Shown in pieces: positions 16,054 through 24,737 of a stretch of DNA of 64,000 bases. Source of the DNA: Palsa-504 sp963744575 (lineage in GTDB: Bacteria > Actinomycetota > Actinomycetes > Streptosporangiales > Streptosporangiaceae). The stretch spans positions 11,409 to 75,408 of the forward strand of contig CAVUUF010000017.1 of NCBI GenBank assembly GCA_963744575.1. Reading direction: 5' to 3'. The first letter of the stretch is position 1. Every line of letters begins with the position of its first letter. The notes beneath the pieces were generated by a model that was not told where the DNA came from, made no database searches, and saw only the letters and a list, made by a program, of their open reading frames with translations. A program made the translations under genes and the position numbers.

Positions 16054-17334
16054 CAGGGACGCGGCAAAGTCGTGAATTGAGGCTGTGACCTGCGGTGTCG
16101 TAACGGTGTTGATGGGCCCGGCGTGTCCGCGGGCGGCGGGCGGGACCTGGGCGGAACGATGGAAGTTCCTACGCTCACCATCTTCTGCCACGAGAGACCC
16201 CAGCCCGCCGATGACATCTTCGCCTATCCCGGCTGCCCGCAGCCAGTACCTGCTCGATCTCCTTGCCCAGGTCCCGGACCCGAGGAAAAGGCGCGGCCGC
16301 CGGCACGCGCTGGCGGGGCTACTGGCCATGGGGATCGCGGCGGTGATCGCGGGGTCGCGGTCTTTCGCCGCGATCGGGCAGTGGGCCGCCGACGCCGGCC
16401 CGGAGGTGTTGGCCGTGCTGGGCGCGACCCGCGGCCCGGCGGAGGAGTCCACCTTCCGGCGCGCGTTCGCCCTGGTCAGCCCCGATGTGCTCGACCGGGT
16501 CCTCGGCGCCTGGCTGCACACCAGGGCCGTGCAGGCCGGCGGCCGGCTGGTGATCGCAGTCGACGGCAAGGCCGTCCGCGGCGCGAAGGACAAGACCGGG
16601 AAGGCCCCGCACCTGGTCGCGGCGCTGGCCCACGGCATCGGCGCGGTCCTCGGCCAGGCCGCCGTGGACGCGAAGTCGAACGAGATCCCGGCGGCGCGGG
16701 ATCTGCTGAAGGCGTTCGCCAGCCTGGCAGGCCCAGTCATCACGATTGACGCCCTGCACACGCAAAGTGACACCGCCCAGGTCATCACAGGCCGGCAGGC
16801 GGACTACGTGATGACCGTCAAGGGCAACATGCCGACCCTGTACAAGCGACTGAAGAAGCTACCCTGGGCCGCCGTCCCCGCGTTCTCGGCCGTGAGCACG
16901 GACCACGGCCGCCGGGCCCGCCGGACGATCAAGGTGGCGCTAGTCCCGGCCTGGATCGAGTTCGACGGCGCGGCCCAGGTCGCGCAGCTGCGCCGCACCG
17001 TCACCAGGAACGGAAAGAAGACCGTCGAAGTCGTCTACCTCATCACCAGCGACCGCGACGCCGATCCCGCGACCCTGGCGGCCTGGGTCCGGGGTCACTG
17101 GGAGATAGAGAACAAGCTTCACTGGGTCAGGGGACGTGACCTACCAGGAAGACAATCGCTGGTCAGAACGGGAAACGCGCCCCGCGTGATGGCCTCGCTA
17201 CGCGGCCTGGCCATCAGCCTGCTGCGCATCGATGGCCACTCGAACATAGCCGCCCCCAACCGCCACCACGCCCGCGACCCGCAGCGCACACTCAAGCTAC
17301 TTCAGACCGCATGAACGACTTTGCCGGGTCCCTG
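16054..17334 (+). mobile_element. ISAs1-family insertion sequence
   Basis: 1281-bp element bounded by imperfect inverted repeats: left CAGGGACGCGGCAAAGTCGT at 16054 and right end reading CAGGGACCCGGCAAAGTCGT on the minus strand, ending at 17334. It holds one transposase gene. Flanking bases (AGGCGATGT left, CCCCTTGGA right) do not form a target-site duplication, which suggests rearrangement after insertion. Confidence 0.88.
16211..17314 (+). CDS. ISAs1-family transposase, locally frame-scrambled
   Basis: 367-aa DDE transposase: N-terminal LLDLLAQVPDPRKRRGRRH, catalytic Asp118 in IAVDGKAVRGAK, Asp180 in ITIDALHTQ, and Glu in GHWEIENKLHW near residue 300. Directly after, the family's HWVRDVTYQEDNS reads HWVRGRDLPGRQS because of one extra G at about 17130-17133 and one missing T at about 17156. 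The two indels compensate, so the frame stays open but nine conserved residues are replaced. Activity is doubtful. ATG 16211 is chosen by family length; upstream frame is part of the IS leader. Confidence 0.88.
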   Translation: MTSSPIPAARSQYLLDLLAQVPDPRKRRGRRHALAGLLAMGIAAVIAGSRSFAAIGQWAADAGPEVLAVLGATRGPAEESTFRRAFALVSPDVLDRVLGAWLHTRAVQAGGRLVIAVDGKAVRGAKDKTGKAPHLVAALAHGIGAVLGQAAVDAKSNEIPAARDLLKAFASLAGPVITIDALHTQSDTAQVITGRQADYVMTVKGNMPTLYKRLKKLPWAAVPAFSAVSTDHGRRARRTIKVALVPAWIEFDGAAQVAQLRRTVTRNGKKTVEVVYLITSDRDADPATLAAWVRGHWEIENKLHWVRGRDLPGRQSLVRTGNAPRVMASLRGLAISLLRIDGHSNIAAPNRHHARDPQRTLKLLQTA

Positions 17335-17733
17335 CCCCTTGGAGGACTCGGCGCAACCATGCGTGCCATAACACCGCCTCTGGTCCCATGCTGATCCAGG
17401 AACGCCGACAGCGCTTAGCCCGAACTACACCGGGCAGGTCCAGCGTTGCGGGTATCAAGGTGAACATAGCACCGGACACTTGCGCCGCGCAGGGTATGAA
17501 TGGACCTCTCATGCAGCTCACACAGCAGCCCCAGCATGATATGAAGGTCCTTCGCTGCCAGCTCGGGTAATCCATACCCAGAGTAATCGATGGCGGACCG
17601 CGGTCGGGATCAGCCATAGCACCAGCCATGAATTGACGCGATCTTCAAAATCCCTGTGGAAAAGATGACTATTCATCAGGCCCATTCGCCGCTTCCAGGC
17701 ACATGACCGGCGGGCAGATCAGCTCTGATCTGT
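17335..17733. other. Intergenic stretch, nothing recognised
   Basis: About 400 bases between the IS right end and the last gene of the phosphonate operon. Short frames on both strands have no ribosome site and no recognisable protein. It may contain remains of the sequence interrupted by the IS. Confidence 0.45.
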
Positions 17734-18180
17734 TCAGACTCCGTGCCCACCGGGAAGATTAGCTACTGCACCGATCCTGTTCTCGATTCGTGCGATGATG
17801 TTGCTGGTTGAGATCCCTGTGGTGTAAGGGACTAGCCGAAGGATCCCGAGCCGCTGCGGCTCGGCATAGAATTCCTGCAGGGCGTCACTGTGCCACATAT
17901 CGTCACCGTGAACGACTAGGTCGATGCGGTGCTCCCGGAGGTATTCAGGTCCGATCACCAGGGGTGCGTCCGGGATTACCTCGTGCACATAGCGGCAGCC
18001 GACGATGACCGCGATCCGCTCTTGCATGGTCAGCACCGGACGGCGTTTGTAGTTTTGCACCGCCTCGTCGGAGTGGACGCCGACAATGAGGACGTCTCCG
18101 AGCTTGCTGGCTTGCCTGAGGAACGAGACGTGACCTGAATGGAACAGGTCACCGACCATGTCGACGTAGACCCGGATCAT
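17734..18180 (-). CDS. Cytidylyltransferase of the phosphonate operon
   Basis: 148-aa HIGH-superfamily nucleotidyltransferase related to phosphoethanolamine/glycerol-3-phosphate cytidylyltransferases. The CTP site is DLFHSGHVSFLRQASKLGD (HSGH) and the C-terminal signature is TTGISTSNIIARI. ATG 18180 overlaps the phnW stop by 4 nt, so it is cotranslated with the aminoethylphosphonate genes. The inferred reaction is CTP plus aminoethylphosphonate to CMP-aminoethylphosphonate, making an activated donor. An alternative is CTP:phosphoethanolamine activity. Last gene of the operon before the IS. Confidence 0.82.
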   Translation of the reverse strand: MIRVYVDMVGDLFHSGHVSFLRQASKLGDVLIVGVHSDEAVQNYKRRPVLTMQERIAVIVGCRYVHEVIPDAPLVIGPEYLREHRIDLVVHGDDMWHSDALQEFYAEPQRLGILRLVPYTTGISTSNIIARIENRIGAVANLPGGHGV

Positions 18181-19202
18181 TGCGCCAGGACTTTGAATAG
18201 ATCGGAAATGCTGTCTTCGTCCATTGCCGCTCCCATGTTTGCCACCCGGAAGATCTGTGATCGCAAAGGGCCCTGCCCCTGGTAGATCACGAACCCGTGC
18301 TTGAGCGCTCGTTCGAACAGGTTGTCAGGATCACGCTCGCCGAGCAGGAATGATGTCAGCACATTCGACCGATGGCTTTCGGGCAGCAGTAGCTCGAATG
18401 AGCGGCTCCCGCAATGCCACACGTACTCGGCGAGGCGACGATAGCGGGCGGCCCGGTCCTCGGCCGCCATGAGATTCAGCGCGATGTCAAGCGCAACGAA
18501 GGCTTGCACGTTAGGAGTTGTCGGATTCCCCTCGGCGTAGGCACCGACGTCGAGCACGCCGAAGGTGGGGTGGACCGGGAGGTCGGTCTTCCAGGCGACG
18601 GCTCCAATACCGGGGAGCGATTCGAGACACTTGCTCGAGTTGAAGCAGACGGCCTCGGCGCCCACGTCGACAGGATGAGCTCCGACCGAGCTGACTGCGT
18701 CGACTACCAGCTTGCAGCCCCGGGCGGCGGTGATCTGCGAGACGGAAGCGAGCGGGTTCAGCAGCCCGGTAGTCGTCTCGTGGTGGACGATCGCGACCCA
18801 GTCGAGTGGACGGCTGGAGCACACCTCATCGAGTTGGCCCAGATTAACTGGTTGACCCGTCTCGTAGCCGAGTACCTTGACTTTGGTCCCGGGCAGCTGT
18901 CGTAGGGTGTCGGCCATCCGGTCGCCGTAAACGCCGTTGCGCACCACCAGCACTCGGCCACGCACCAGGCTGGACAAGGCAGCCTGGACCGCGAGGGAGC
19001 CGGAGCCGTGAAGCAGGCTCATTCGATAGACGCCGGGGTCGAATCCCAGCATGGCAGCCAGCCGGGACCGGACGCTCGCGGCGAGCGCGTCGAATTCGGG
19101 CTGCCGATGGCATAGCTCGACGTTGAAGAGATTCTCCTTGACGGCTGCGGCCAGGTTGACTGGGCCTGGATTGAACAGCACCTGCCGTCGCGGCTCGAGC
19201 AC
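18177..19202 (-). CDS. phnW: 2-aminoethylphosphonate aminotransferase (PhnW-like)
   Basis: 341-aa class-V PLP aminotransferase. Signs are the N-terminal LFNPGPVNLAAAV, HGSGSLAVQAAL (PLP phosphate site), HHETTTGLLNP, LVVDAVSSVGAHPVDV (Asp to the PLP pyridine) and the PLP lysine in NSSKCLESLPGIG. In the biosynthetic direction it aminates phosphonoacetaldehyde to 2-aminoethylphosphonate. It follows the decarboxylase gene after a single base and overlaps the cytidylyltransferase, fixing its pathway role. Cofactor-binding residues look complete. Confidence 0.9.
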   Translation of the reverse strand: MLEPRRQVLFNPGPVNLAAAVKENLFNVELCHRQPEFDALAASVRSRLAAMLGFDPGVYRMSLLHGSGSLAVQAALSSLVRGRVLVVRNGVYGDRMADTLRQLPGTKVKVLGYETGQPVNLGQLDEVCSSRPLDWVAIVHHETTTGLLNPLASVSQITAARGCKLVVDAVSSVGAHPVDVGAEAVCFNSSKCLESLPGIGAVAWKTDLPVHPTFGVLDVGAYAEGNPTTPNVQAFVALDIALNLMAAEDRAARYRRLAEYVWHCGSRSFELLLPESHRSNVLTSFLLGERDPDNLFERALKHGFVIYQGQGPLRSQIFRVANMGAAMDEDSISDLFKVLAQ

Positions 19203-19203
19203 C

Positions 19204-19692
19204 TTACCGACCCCCAGACCGCGCGTTTGCGCCCGTTAGGACGCTCCGCACGGTAAGCACGTTCTCCGCAGGGTCGGTCCCGACGCGAGGCGGTCGGCCG
19301 CCTAGGCCGATCGGGACAACCTCTGTGACGCCTGGATAATGAGCGTCAAGCGGCGCACAGCGCTGGCCACCAACAGACTCATGGCAACCGTTGTCCAGGA
19401 CGTAGTGGAAGAAGTTGGGCAGCGCCAAATCACGTGCCGTATGCGTAGTGCCCAGGCTCATCAGCAGCGCGCCATCGCCGTTTATCACGACGACCTCTGC
19501 CTCCGAGGATATCGCGACCCCCAGGCCGATTGCCGGAGCAAGCCCCATGCTCCCCTGCATGTAGAACACAACGTAGTCGTCTCCGGCCACCGCACGTACA
19601 GCGCGGCTCACGAATCCGGTGGAAGCTATATACACAGCTCCCGTCCCGTGCCGCTTGAGTATCGTGGCGATTGCCTCTTCGCGGGTCGTCAT
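19204..19692 (-). CDS. ppd: Phosphonopyruvate decarboxylase, TPP-binding subunit
   Basis: 162-aa C-terminal (PP) domain of a TPP-dependent decarboxylase encoded as a separate gene. The TPP/Mg motif is NGDGALLMSLGTTHTARDL ending in NFFHYVLDNGCHESVGGQ (GDG-x-NG type); FYMQGSMGLAPAIGLGVA precedes it. Together with the 138-aa gene at 19689-20102 it makes the equivalent of a full phosphonopyruvate decarboxylase, which drives the unfavourable PepM equilibrium by forming phosphonoacetaldehyde. The two genes overlap by 4 nt. Splitting into two chains is also known for sulfopyruvate decarboxylase ComDE, the main alternative, but PepM and PhnW next door favour phosphonopyruvate. Confidence 0.88.
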   Translation of the reverse strand: MTTREEAIATILKRHGTGAVYIASTGFVSRAVRAVAGDDYVVFYMQGSMGLAPAIGLGVAISSEAEVVVINGDGALLMSLGTTHTARDLALPNFFHYVLDNGCHESVGGQRCAPLDAHYPGVTEVVPIGLGGRPPRVGTDPAENVLTVRSVLTGANARSGGR

Positions 19693-20102
19693 GACTCGTT
19701 ATTCGCTCCGTGCACCACGATCGCGTCCTCCCAGCCGAGCAGATGAAGGAGCTTCTCGTCTATTTCACCCATGACCCTGTGCTGAGGCAGTGAATGCCGG
19801 TGGCCGATAACTAGGCGAACCGGAATCCCGTATGGCACGCAGAGCGAAGCCAGCGGGTTCACGGCATGCCCCAGCCCGGCGTTCTGCATGTAGACGCACG
19901 GCTTCTTCCCCGCCAGGTACGCCCCGGCAGCCAGACCGACTGCCTCGGCCTCCCAGGTCGCCGTTACGTGCATCTCGCGCGGGAGCGCTTCGATGTCACG
20001 GATGAACGCTGCCAAGCCGCTGTCTGGCACTCCGGCGAAAAAGTCGAAGCCCTCGCCGAGCAGGTCAGCCAGAAGTCTGTCACAGGACGTAACGATCTTC
20101 AT
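19689..20102 (-). CDS. ppd: Phosphonopyruvate decarboxylase, PYR-domain subunit
   Basis: 137-aa N-terminal TPP-enzyme domain: FDFFAGVPDSGLAAFIRDIE, the conserved Glu that activates TPP in TATWEAEAVGLAAGAYL, then YMQNAGLGHAVNPLASL and GHRHSLPQHRVMGE. Overlaps pepM upstream (23 nt) and its partner subunit downstream (4 nt). ATG 20102. Expected to form a heteromeric decarboxylase with the product of 19204-19692. Sequence shows all the usual PYR-domain landmarks. Confidence 0.88.
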   Translation of the reverse strand: MKIVTSCDRLLADLLGEGFDFFAGVPDSGLAAFIRDIEALPREMHVTATWEAEAVGLAAGAYLAGKKPCVYMQNAGLGHAVNPLASLCVPYGIPVRLVIGHRHSLPQHRVMGEIDEKLLHLLGWEDAIVVHGANNES

Positions 20103-20982
20103 TCTGCCTCAGCTCGTCCACATACAGCAGCCGGAACACCTCGTCCATCGGAACCACGTGCTCGTTACCGTCGGCGAGCCGCTTTCGGCTGAGGAGCGCG
20201 CCGAAGGTCTCTTCGAGCGCTTTCACGGTCGACCGGATGCCGTAATTGGCGAAGATAACGAGCCGGAAGCCAACATCGGCGAGCTGCTCATAGGTGACCT
20301 GGTTGTAGGTGGTCGGCACGCATACAAGCGGGGTGGTGTTCCCCGCATACCACTTCTCCGCGAACTCCAGGACAGGCTCGGGCTCCTTCCCGCTGTGATG
20401 GATCAGGATCCCGTCCACGCCCTCATCGGCGTACTGCGCCGCCCGGTCCAGCGCGACCTGCATGCCCTTTCCCTTGATGAGTGCCTCGGTCCGGGCAATG
20501 ACCGCGAACGACGGATCGGTCCGCTGCTCAACCGCCGCCTTAAGCTTGCCGCGGAAGGTGCTCGCTCGTTCAAGCTCATTCTGCATGCCAACGTAGAAGG
20601 AGCAGCGCTTCGGGAAGGGATTGTCCTCCATGCAAATCCCGAGGGCGCCTGCCTTTGAGAATTCGCGCACCAGGCGGATCGTATTGATGGCATTCCCGCC
20701 ACCAGCGTTGCCGTCGACAAGGATAGGGATCTGAACACGGTCAGAGATCTTGGAGATCACATCCACGTAGTCCTGAGAACCCAGGATGTCAGCGTCGGGA
20801 AGACGCGCTGCCGCGTGGACCTCGAAGCTCGAGATCCAGATGCCGTCCGCACCCGCCTCTTGAGCGATCATCGCCCCCAGAGCGTTGTAAGCACCCATCA
20901 GAATGGACGGCGAATCCCCCCGGAGGAGATCGGCGACGTTACGCTGCGGCCCGGTCTTCCCGTTGAGCTGCTGAGAATTCAT
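20080..20982 (-). CDS. pepM: Phosphoenolpyruvate mutase (divergent active-site motifs)
   Basis: 300-aa isocitrate-lyase/PEP-mutase-fold protein making the C-P bond (PEP to phosphonopyruvate). Whole-length agreement with PepM includes LMGAYNALGAMIAQEAGADGIW, the ARLPDADILG loop, IARTEALIKGKG, LIHHSGKEP and the end RLLYVDELRQNEDRYV. Two key motifs deviate: the metal loop is LVDGNAGGGN where typical PepM has LxDADTGYGN, and the signature EDKxFPKxNS reads EDNPFPKRCS. The operon with decarboxylase and PhnW still points to phosphonate formation. ATG 20982; a longer frame to 21129 lacks support. First gene of the five-gene operon. Confidence 0.88.
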   Translation of the reverse strand: MNSQQLNGKTGPQRNVADLLRGDSPSILMGAYNALGAMIAQEAGADGIWISSFEVHAAARLPDADILGSQDYVDVISKISDRVQIPILVDGNAGGGNAINTIRLVREFSKAGALGICMEDNPFPKRCSFYVGMQNELERASTFRGKLKAAVEQRTDPSFAVIARTEALIKGKGMQVALDRAAQYADEGVDGILIHHSGKEPEPVLEFAEKWYAGNTTPLVCVPTTYNQVTYEQLADVGFRLVIFANYGIRSTVKALEETFGALLSRKRLADGNEHVVPMDEVFRLLYVDELRQNEDRYVL

Positions 20983-21142
20983 CGATGCCCTATCTTCACC
21001 TTCGTGGTTTGCTGACACGCTTTCGAGGATCGGCCCCAAGCCTGCGATCACGACACAGACGGCGCTTGAACTGCTGATGGCCAACGCCAGAACTTGAGGA
21101 TCGGTATCACCAGGCGACTCTAGCGCCAAACCGCGAAGCGCG

Positions 21143-21163
21143 GCGCTAGTTCCTACTATCTAG
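21143..21163 (+). repeat. Left 21-bp direct repeat (attL-like)
   Basis: GCGCTAGTTCCTACTATC plus TAG, 160 bp upstream of pepM; identical to 24738-24758. Confidence 0.9.
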
Positions 21164-21261
21164 CGAGGCCCTGCCTCAGACCATCGAGGTTGGCGGTTCT
21201 GCAGGCGTGGCCGTGCGGGCGGGTTCATCCTCTTGACCGTAGGCGTGGTTGGGAGGACGGC

Positions 21262-21435
21262 ATGGCGCAGCGTCCGGTCACATTGACTGACATCGTCCGC
21301 GGGCACGTCAGCCTGGAGATCGAGGGGTTCGACCGGCTCTATCTCAACGTTATCTCGAGCTTTCGCGTCAGCCAGGGCTGTGACCTGCGGCTTCTCGTCA
21401 TGGACAGTGTTGTGGACGGGACGGCCGCAGCGTGA
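21262..21435 (+). pseudogene. N-terminal fragment of a mobile-element-associated protein
   Basis: ATG 21262 behind GGGAGGACGG. The reading VTLTDIVRGHVSLEIEGFDR followed by LYLNV matches the start of a roughly 500-aa actinobacterial protein that I recall from mobile regions; in intact forms it continues YVPxLQ. Here the match stops at about 21347 and the frame runs into unrelated sequence. The C-terminal part of the same kind of protein is at 24060-24659 on the same strand. Function of the family is unknown to me. Confidence 0.55.
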
Positions 21436-21446
21436 TCACCTGTGGA

Positions 21447-21853
21447 TTACTGGTCCGGATTGTTACCCGATCGGGTCCGGGTGGTGCGCTGGTCGCCGAG
21501 GGCGTGGGCGAGCTGGCGGCGGAGCCGGGCGTTCTGGTCGGCGAGCGCTTGGTTGCGCTGCAGGGCGGCGGTCAGCCGGGCGTGCAGTGACGCCTCGGTT
21601 GACCGCTGGCCGGCGGGAACGGGGGCACCTGGGGCGCGGCTGGTGCTGGTGCGTAGCCGCTGGATCTGGTCGCGGATGTCGGGCTGGGTATAAAGCCAGG
21701 ACCGGGAGATGCCCGCGGCCTAGCCACGGCGGCGAACGTAACGGGCGCGCCGGCCCGGTCGAGCTCGCGCAGTGCCTGGATCGCCCGGGCGCGGGTCAGC
21801 TCGTGCCGGCGGGCTGCGGCGAGGGCAAGCGGGCCGGCCGGGTCAGGATGCAT
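21447..21853 (-). pseudogene. TnpC-like (DUF6262) transposon protein, frameshifted
   Basis: The reading MHPDPAGPLALAAARRHELT, then RARAIQALRELDRAGAPVTF, then AAVAR changes frame and continues AGISRSWLYTQPDIRDQIQR, then a coiled coil LHARLTAALQRNQALADQNA and ends at 21447. This is the small third protein of Tn554-type elements (HTH-like start, coiled-coil end). One G appears to be missing at about 21722 (GCTAGGCC for GCTAGGGCC). The ATG lies inside the integrase gene (11-nt overlap), as in intact tnpABC sets. Confidence 0.72.
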
Positions 21854-23821
21854 CGGCGCCGGCTCCCTGCTCCCCGCCGCGGGCTTCAAGTGCGGTGATG
21901 ATCTTGTCCAGGTTGGCGGCGACCTGCTTGTTCATCTCGGCGACGCGGGCGTGCCCGGCGGCTTCGGCGGCGGTGATGAGCTGCACGGTGGCCTGCTGCT
22001 GAGCGCGGTGCTGCGGCAGGAACTCGGCCGTGGTGACGAACATCGGGCAGGTCAGGCACGAGTTGGCGTGCGGGCAGGTTTTCGCCAGCGGGAGCTGGCA
22101 GTACCCGTTGGGCAGCGCCTGGGTGGCCCGCGACAGCCGGTGTTTCGCCCAGGCGGCGTCGCCGAGCGGGCCGTCCGGGCTGATCTGGACGCGCTGGCCG
22201 GTCGCGCCGACCTTGCGGGCCTTCTCCCAGTGCTCGCGGACGGTCTTATCCGACAGCCGGGCATACAGCGCGGTCATCAGGGCCGAGTCATGGTCGAGGA
22301 TTTTCTGCGCCACGTGCTGCGGGACGTCCCGGTTGATCAGGGCGGTTCCCAGCGTGTGCCGCCACTGGTGCGGGGTGATATGGGCAGGGTTGCCGCGTTC
22401 GTCGCGGATGTCGCAGCGGGCTAGCCAGGAGTACAGGGCCCGCCGGCAGGCTCCGCCGTGCATTGGCTTGCGGCCGTCGCGGTTGGCCTGGGCTTGGGGG
22501 AACAGTACCGTCTGGCCGGCCGGATAGTCGTCTTGCACGCGTGCCTGCTGGTCGCGGATCAGCTGCACGAGCTGCTCATCGAGGGGGATGAGCGCCTCGC
22601 GGTTCATCTTGTGGTTGAGGTAGCGCAGGTAGGGTGCGCCGTTGCTGTCGCTGACCAGGCAACCGAACGGGAGGCGGATCGCGTCGGTGATCCGCAGCCC
22701 GCAGCGGATGAGGATGAGGGTTACCAGCTGGTAGGCGGGGTTGTTCCACAGGGCGAGGTTGGCGGGGTCTTCGACCTGCGCCATCACCTGCTCGGCGACC
22801 GCGCGCGGCAGCCGCTGCGGGCGGGCCCTGGGATAGTCCTCCGGGTAGATCGCGGCGGTGGCGGGCAGGGTGTCGTCCCAGCCGTGGCGGCGGATGGCGT
22901 CGAAGAACGCGTTCAGCGAGCCGATGTATTTCGGGTGGTCGGCCCGGCCGGCCAGTTCGTGCTGCAGGACTGCAAGGTAGCGCTCGAGCAGGTCCCGGTC
23001 GACCTGCCCCAGTCCCTGGACCGGGATCTTGGATGCGGCCAGGAACTGCCCGAACCGGGTGATCGCGCGGATGCCCTGGTAGACCGCGTCGGACCGGCCG
23101 CCCGCCGTGACCCGCCACCGGGCCCATCGTTTGGCTAGCGCCTTCAGCCATGGCTGCGGGATCTGGCCGAAGCGGATCGCGGCCTGCTGGCCGGGGACAC
23201 CCAGGGCGCGCAGCCGCCACAGGTCGCGCGGGTATTCGGTACCCCACCGGCAGCCGCCCTCGCGCAGGTCCTCGACCTCACGGCGGGCCGAGATCAGCAG
23301 CGCCCGCGCGCCTGGTCTCCCCGGCGGGGCAGCTTTGCCGCCCACTCCGCCTCGCTGAGGTCCAGGATCGAGACGGCGCCGCTGGCCGCCAGGACGGCGA
23401 CCGCGCGCCGGGCGGTGCCCGGATGGGTCTTGCCCTGGCTATGGTCCCGGCGGCACTGCAGGGCGTATTGCATCTCAAGCTTCAGCTGCCGTCCCAGCTT
23501 CCCCAGGTGGACCTGCCGCTCGCGCGAGCCGGCCCGGTCCGGGTTCACCGGCCCGGCCGTGGCCACGTAGTGGTCCAGGTCAGGCTGGCCGTTGTCGTGC
23601 CACCGCGCGTAGTGGGCGTGGCACAGCCCGCGGGCCTGCGCCGCCCTGCCGCAACGGCCGGCCCGGCACCGGTCCCCGCCGAAGACCGGGTCATCGAGTC
23701 CGAAGGCAAGCTCATCAGCGCGGCACTCGGGCCGGACCGCGGCCAGGAGCTTTTCCAGCAGGTCGGGGGCCACCGCGAGCTGCCCCGTGGCACCGGGCGC
23801 CGGGTCGGCTGGGCGGCTCAC
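21843..23821 (-). pseudogene. Tn554 TnpB-like tyrosine recombinase, frameshifted
   Basis: From GTG 23821 the frame reads a zinc-finger region (CRAGRCGRAAQARGLCHAHY, ARWHDNG) and helical DNA-binding part to SEAEWAAKLP, then must shift by one base near 23330 into the second frame (GARALLISARREVEDLREGG) that runs to 21843. The catalytic domain has Arg in RCGLRITDAIRLP, HQWRHTLGTALINRD, LDHDSALMTALYARLSD (nucleophile Tyr), and a late cysteine cluster CPHANSCLTCPMF. Total length is about 659 codons with a 1-nt deletion. Without the N-terminal part activity is doubtful, though a 500-aa product could still be made from an internal GTG at 23345. Confidence 0.78.
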
Positions 23822-24060
23822 TGGTCTTCCTCCCCGCCGTCGAAGACGGTCGCGGTCAGCCGGACCTTCACGTGATGGCGGCGGGCCGCCGCGTGCAACC
23901 AGGTCGCCCCGCCGCCGAGCTGGTGCTCCTAGTGTTCCTCCAGCGCCAGTGCCGCCCGCCATGCGCTGAACGTCTCCCGCACCCGCGCCGCCGGGGCCAA
24001 GCCGTTCACCTGCCCGGCCAGCACCGCCCCGGCCGGGCCGACCGTCCAGGCGATGCACGG
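23818..24060 (-). pseudogene. C-terminal remnant of the upstream (TnpA-like) recombinase
   Basis: The minus strand reads LAPAARVRETFSAWRAALAL, EEH, an in-frame TAG at 23931-23929, then HQLGGGATWLHAAARRHHVK and VRLTATVFDGGEEDQ to a TGA that overlaps the integrase GTG. The tight overlap is as in tnpA-tnpB pairs. The rest of the gene is missing to the right, where the plus-strand gene fragment begins. Confidence 0.5.
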
Positions 24061-24659
24061 CAGATCCCCATGGCCGCGACCCGGGGGACCTGGGCTGCAA
24101 GCGCGGCCTGGAGCACCTGGACGAGCTGGCGGCCAAAGCGCGTGCATGCAACGCCCGGCTGATGGATGCTGTAATTGTCGGCCAGGGCAGCGGCATCCTC
24201 GCGAATCCAGTCATCGAGCGGATCGCGCACCCCACCACGGACGCGGCGGGGCGGAGGGTCCCGGCCATGCGCTTCGCGGACCCCCGGGTGCAGGCCCTGG
24301 CCGGTTGCCTGGCCGTCTGGGACCACGCCGTCGCCGGCATCACCAATAAGAGCCTTCGTGCCTGGATGACCGGACTGCGCGGCGTCCCCTATGCCATGAA
24401 CCAGGCGTCTTACGACCTGGCCCGGCTACGCGGCAACGGCCTGATCGAACGGATCGGCCGCAGCAACACCTACCGGCTGACCGCCGACGGCCTGACCTTC
24501 GCCCTGGTCTACAGCCGCGTCCATGACCAGGTGCTGTATCCCCTCACCGCGCATAACCAGCCGATCGCCGCCCCGGCACCGGTCCGCGCCGCCTGGCGGA
24601 TCATCACCCGGCATATCGACAGCACCGTCGCCGCCACCCGCCTCGGGCGCGCGGCCTGA
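24060..24659 (+). pseudogene. C-terminal fragment of the disrupted element gene
   Basis: Reading in frame from about 24060: HLDELAAKARACNARLMDAV, IERIAHPTTDAAGRRVPAMR, FADPRVQALAG, GITNKSLRAWMTGL and a winged-helix-like end MNQASYDLARLRGNGLIERI then NTYRLTADGLTFALVYSRVH. This is the well-conserved C-terminus of the same family as the 21262 fragment. About 300 middle residues are missing and replaced by the Tn554-like remnants, so insertion was accompanied by deletion. An ATG at 24162 opens a 165-aa frame but has no ribosome site. Confidence 0.62.
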
Positions 24660-24737
24660 GCCCCTGCCCGCGCCTGGCCCACCGTCCCCACCGTGCCGCC
24701 AGACTCAGGTCAACCGTCAAAGTCTTCGCGCCTCAGA

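Noticed and set aside
17297..17629. 110-codon minus-strand frame right of the IS
   Set aside because: Begins in plain intergenic DNA and ends inside the IS; no recognisable sequence.
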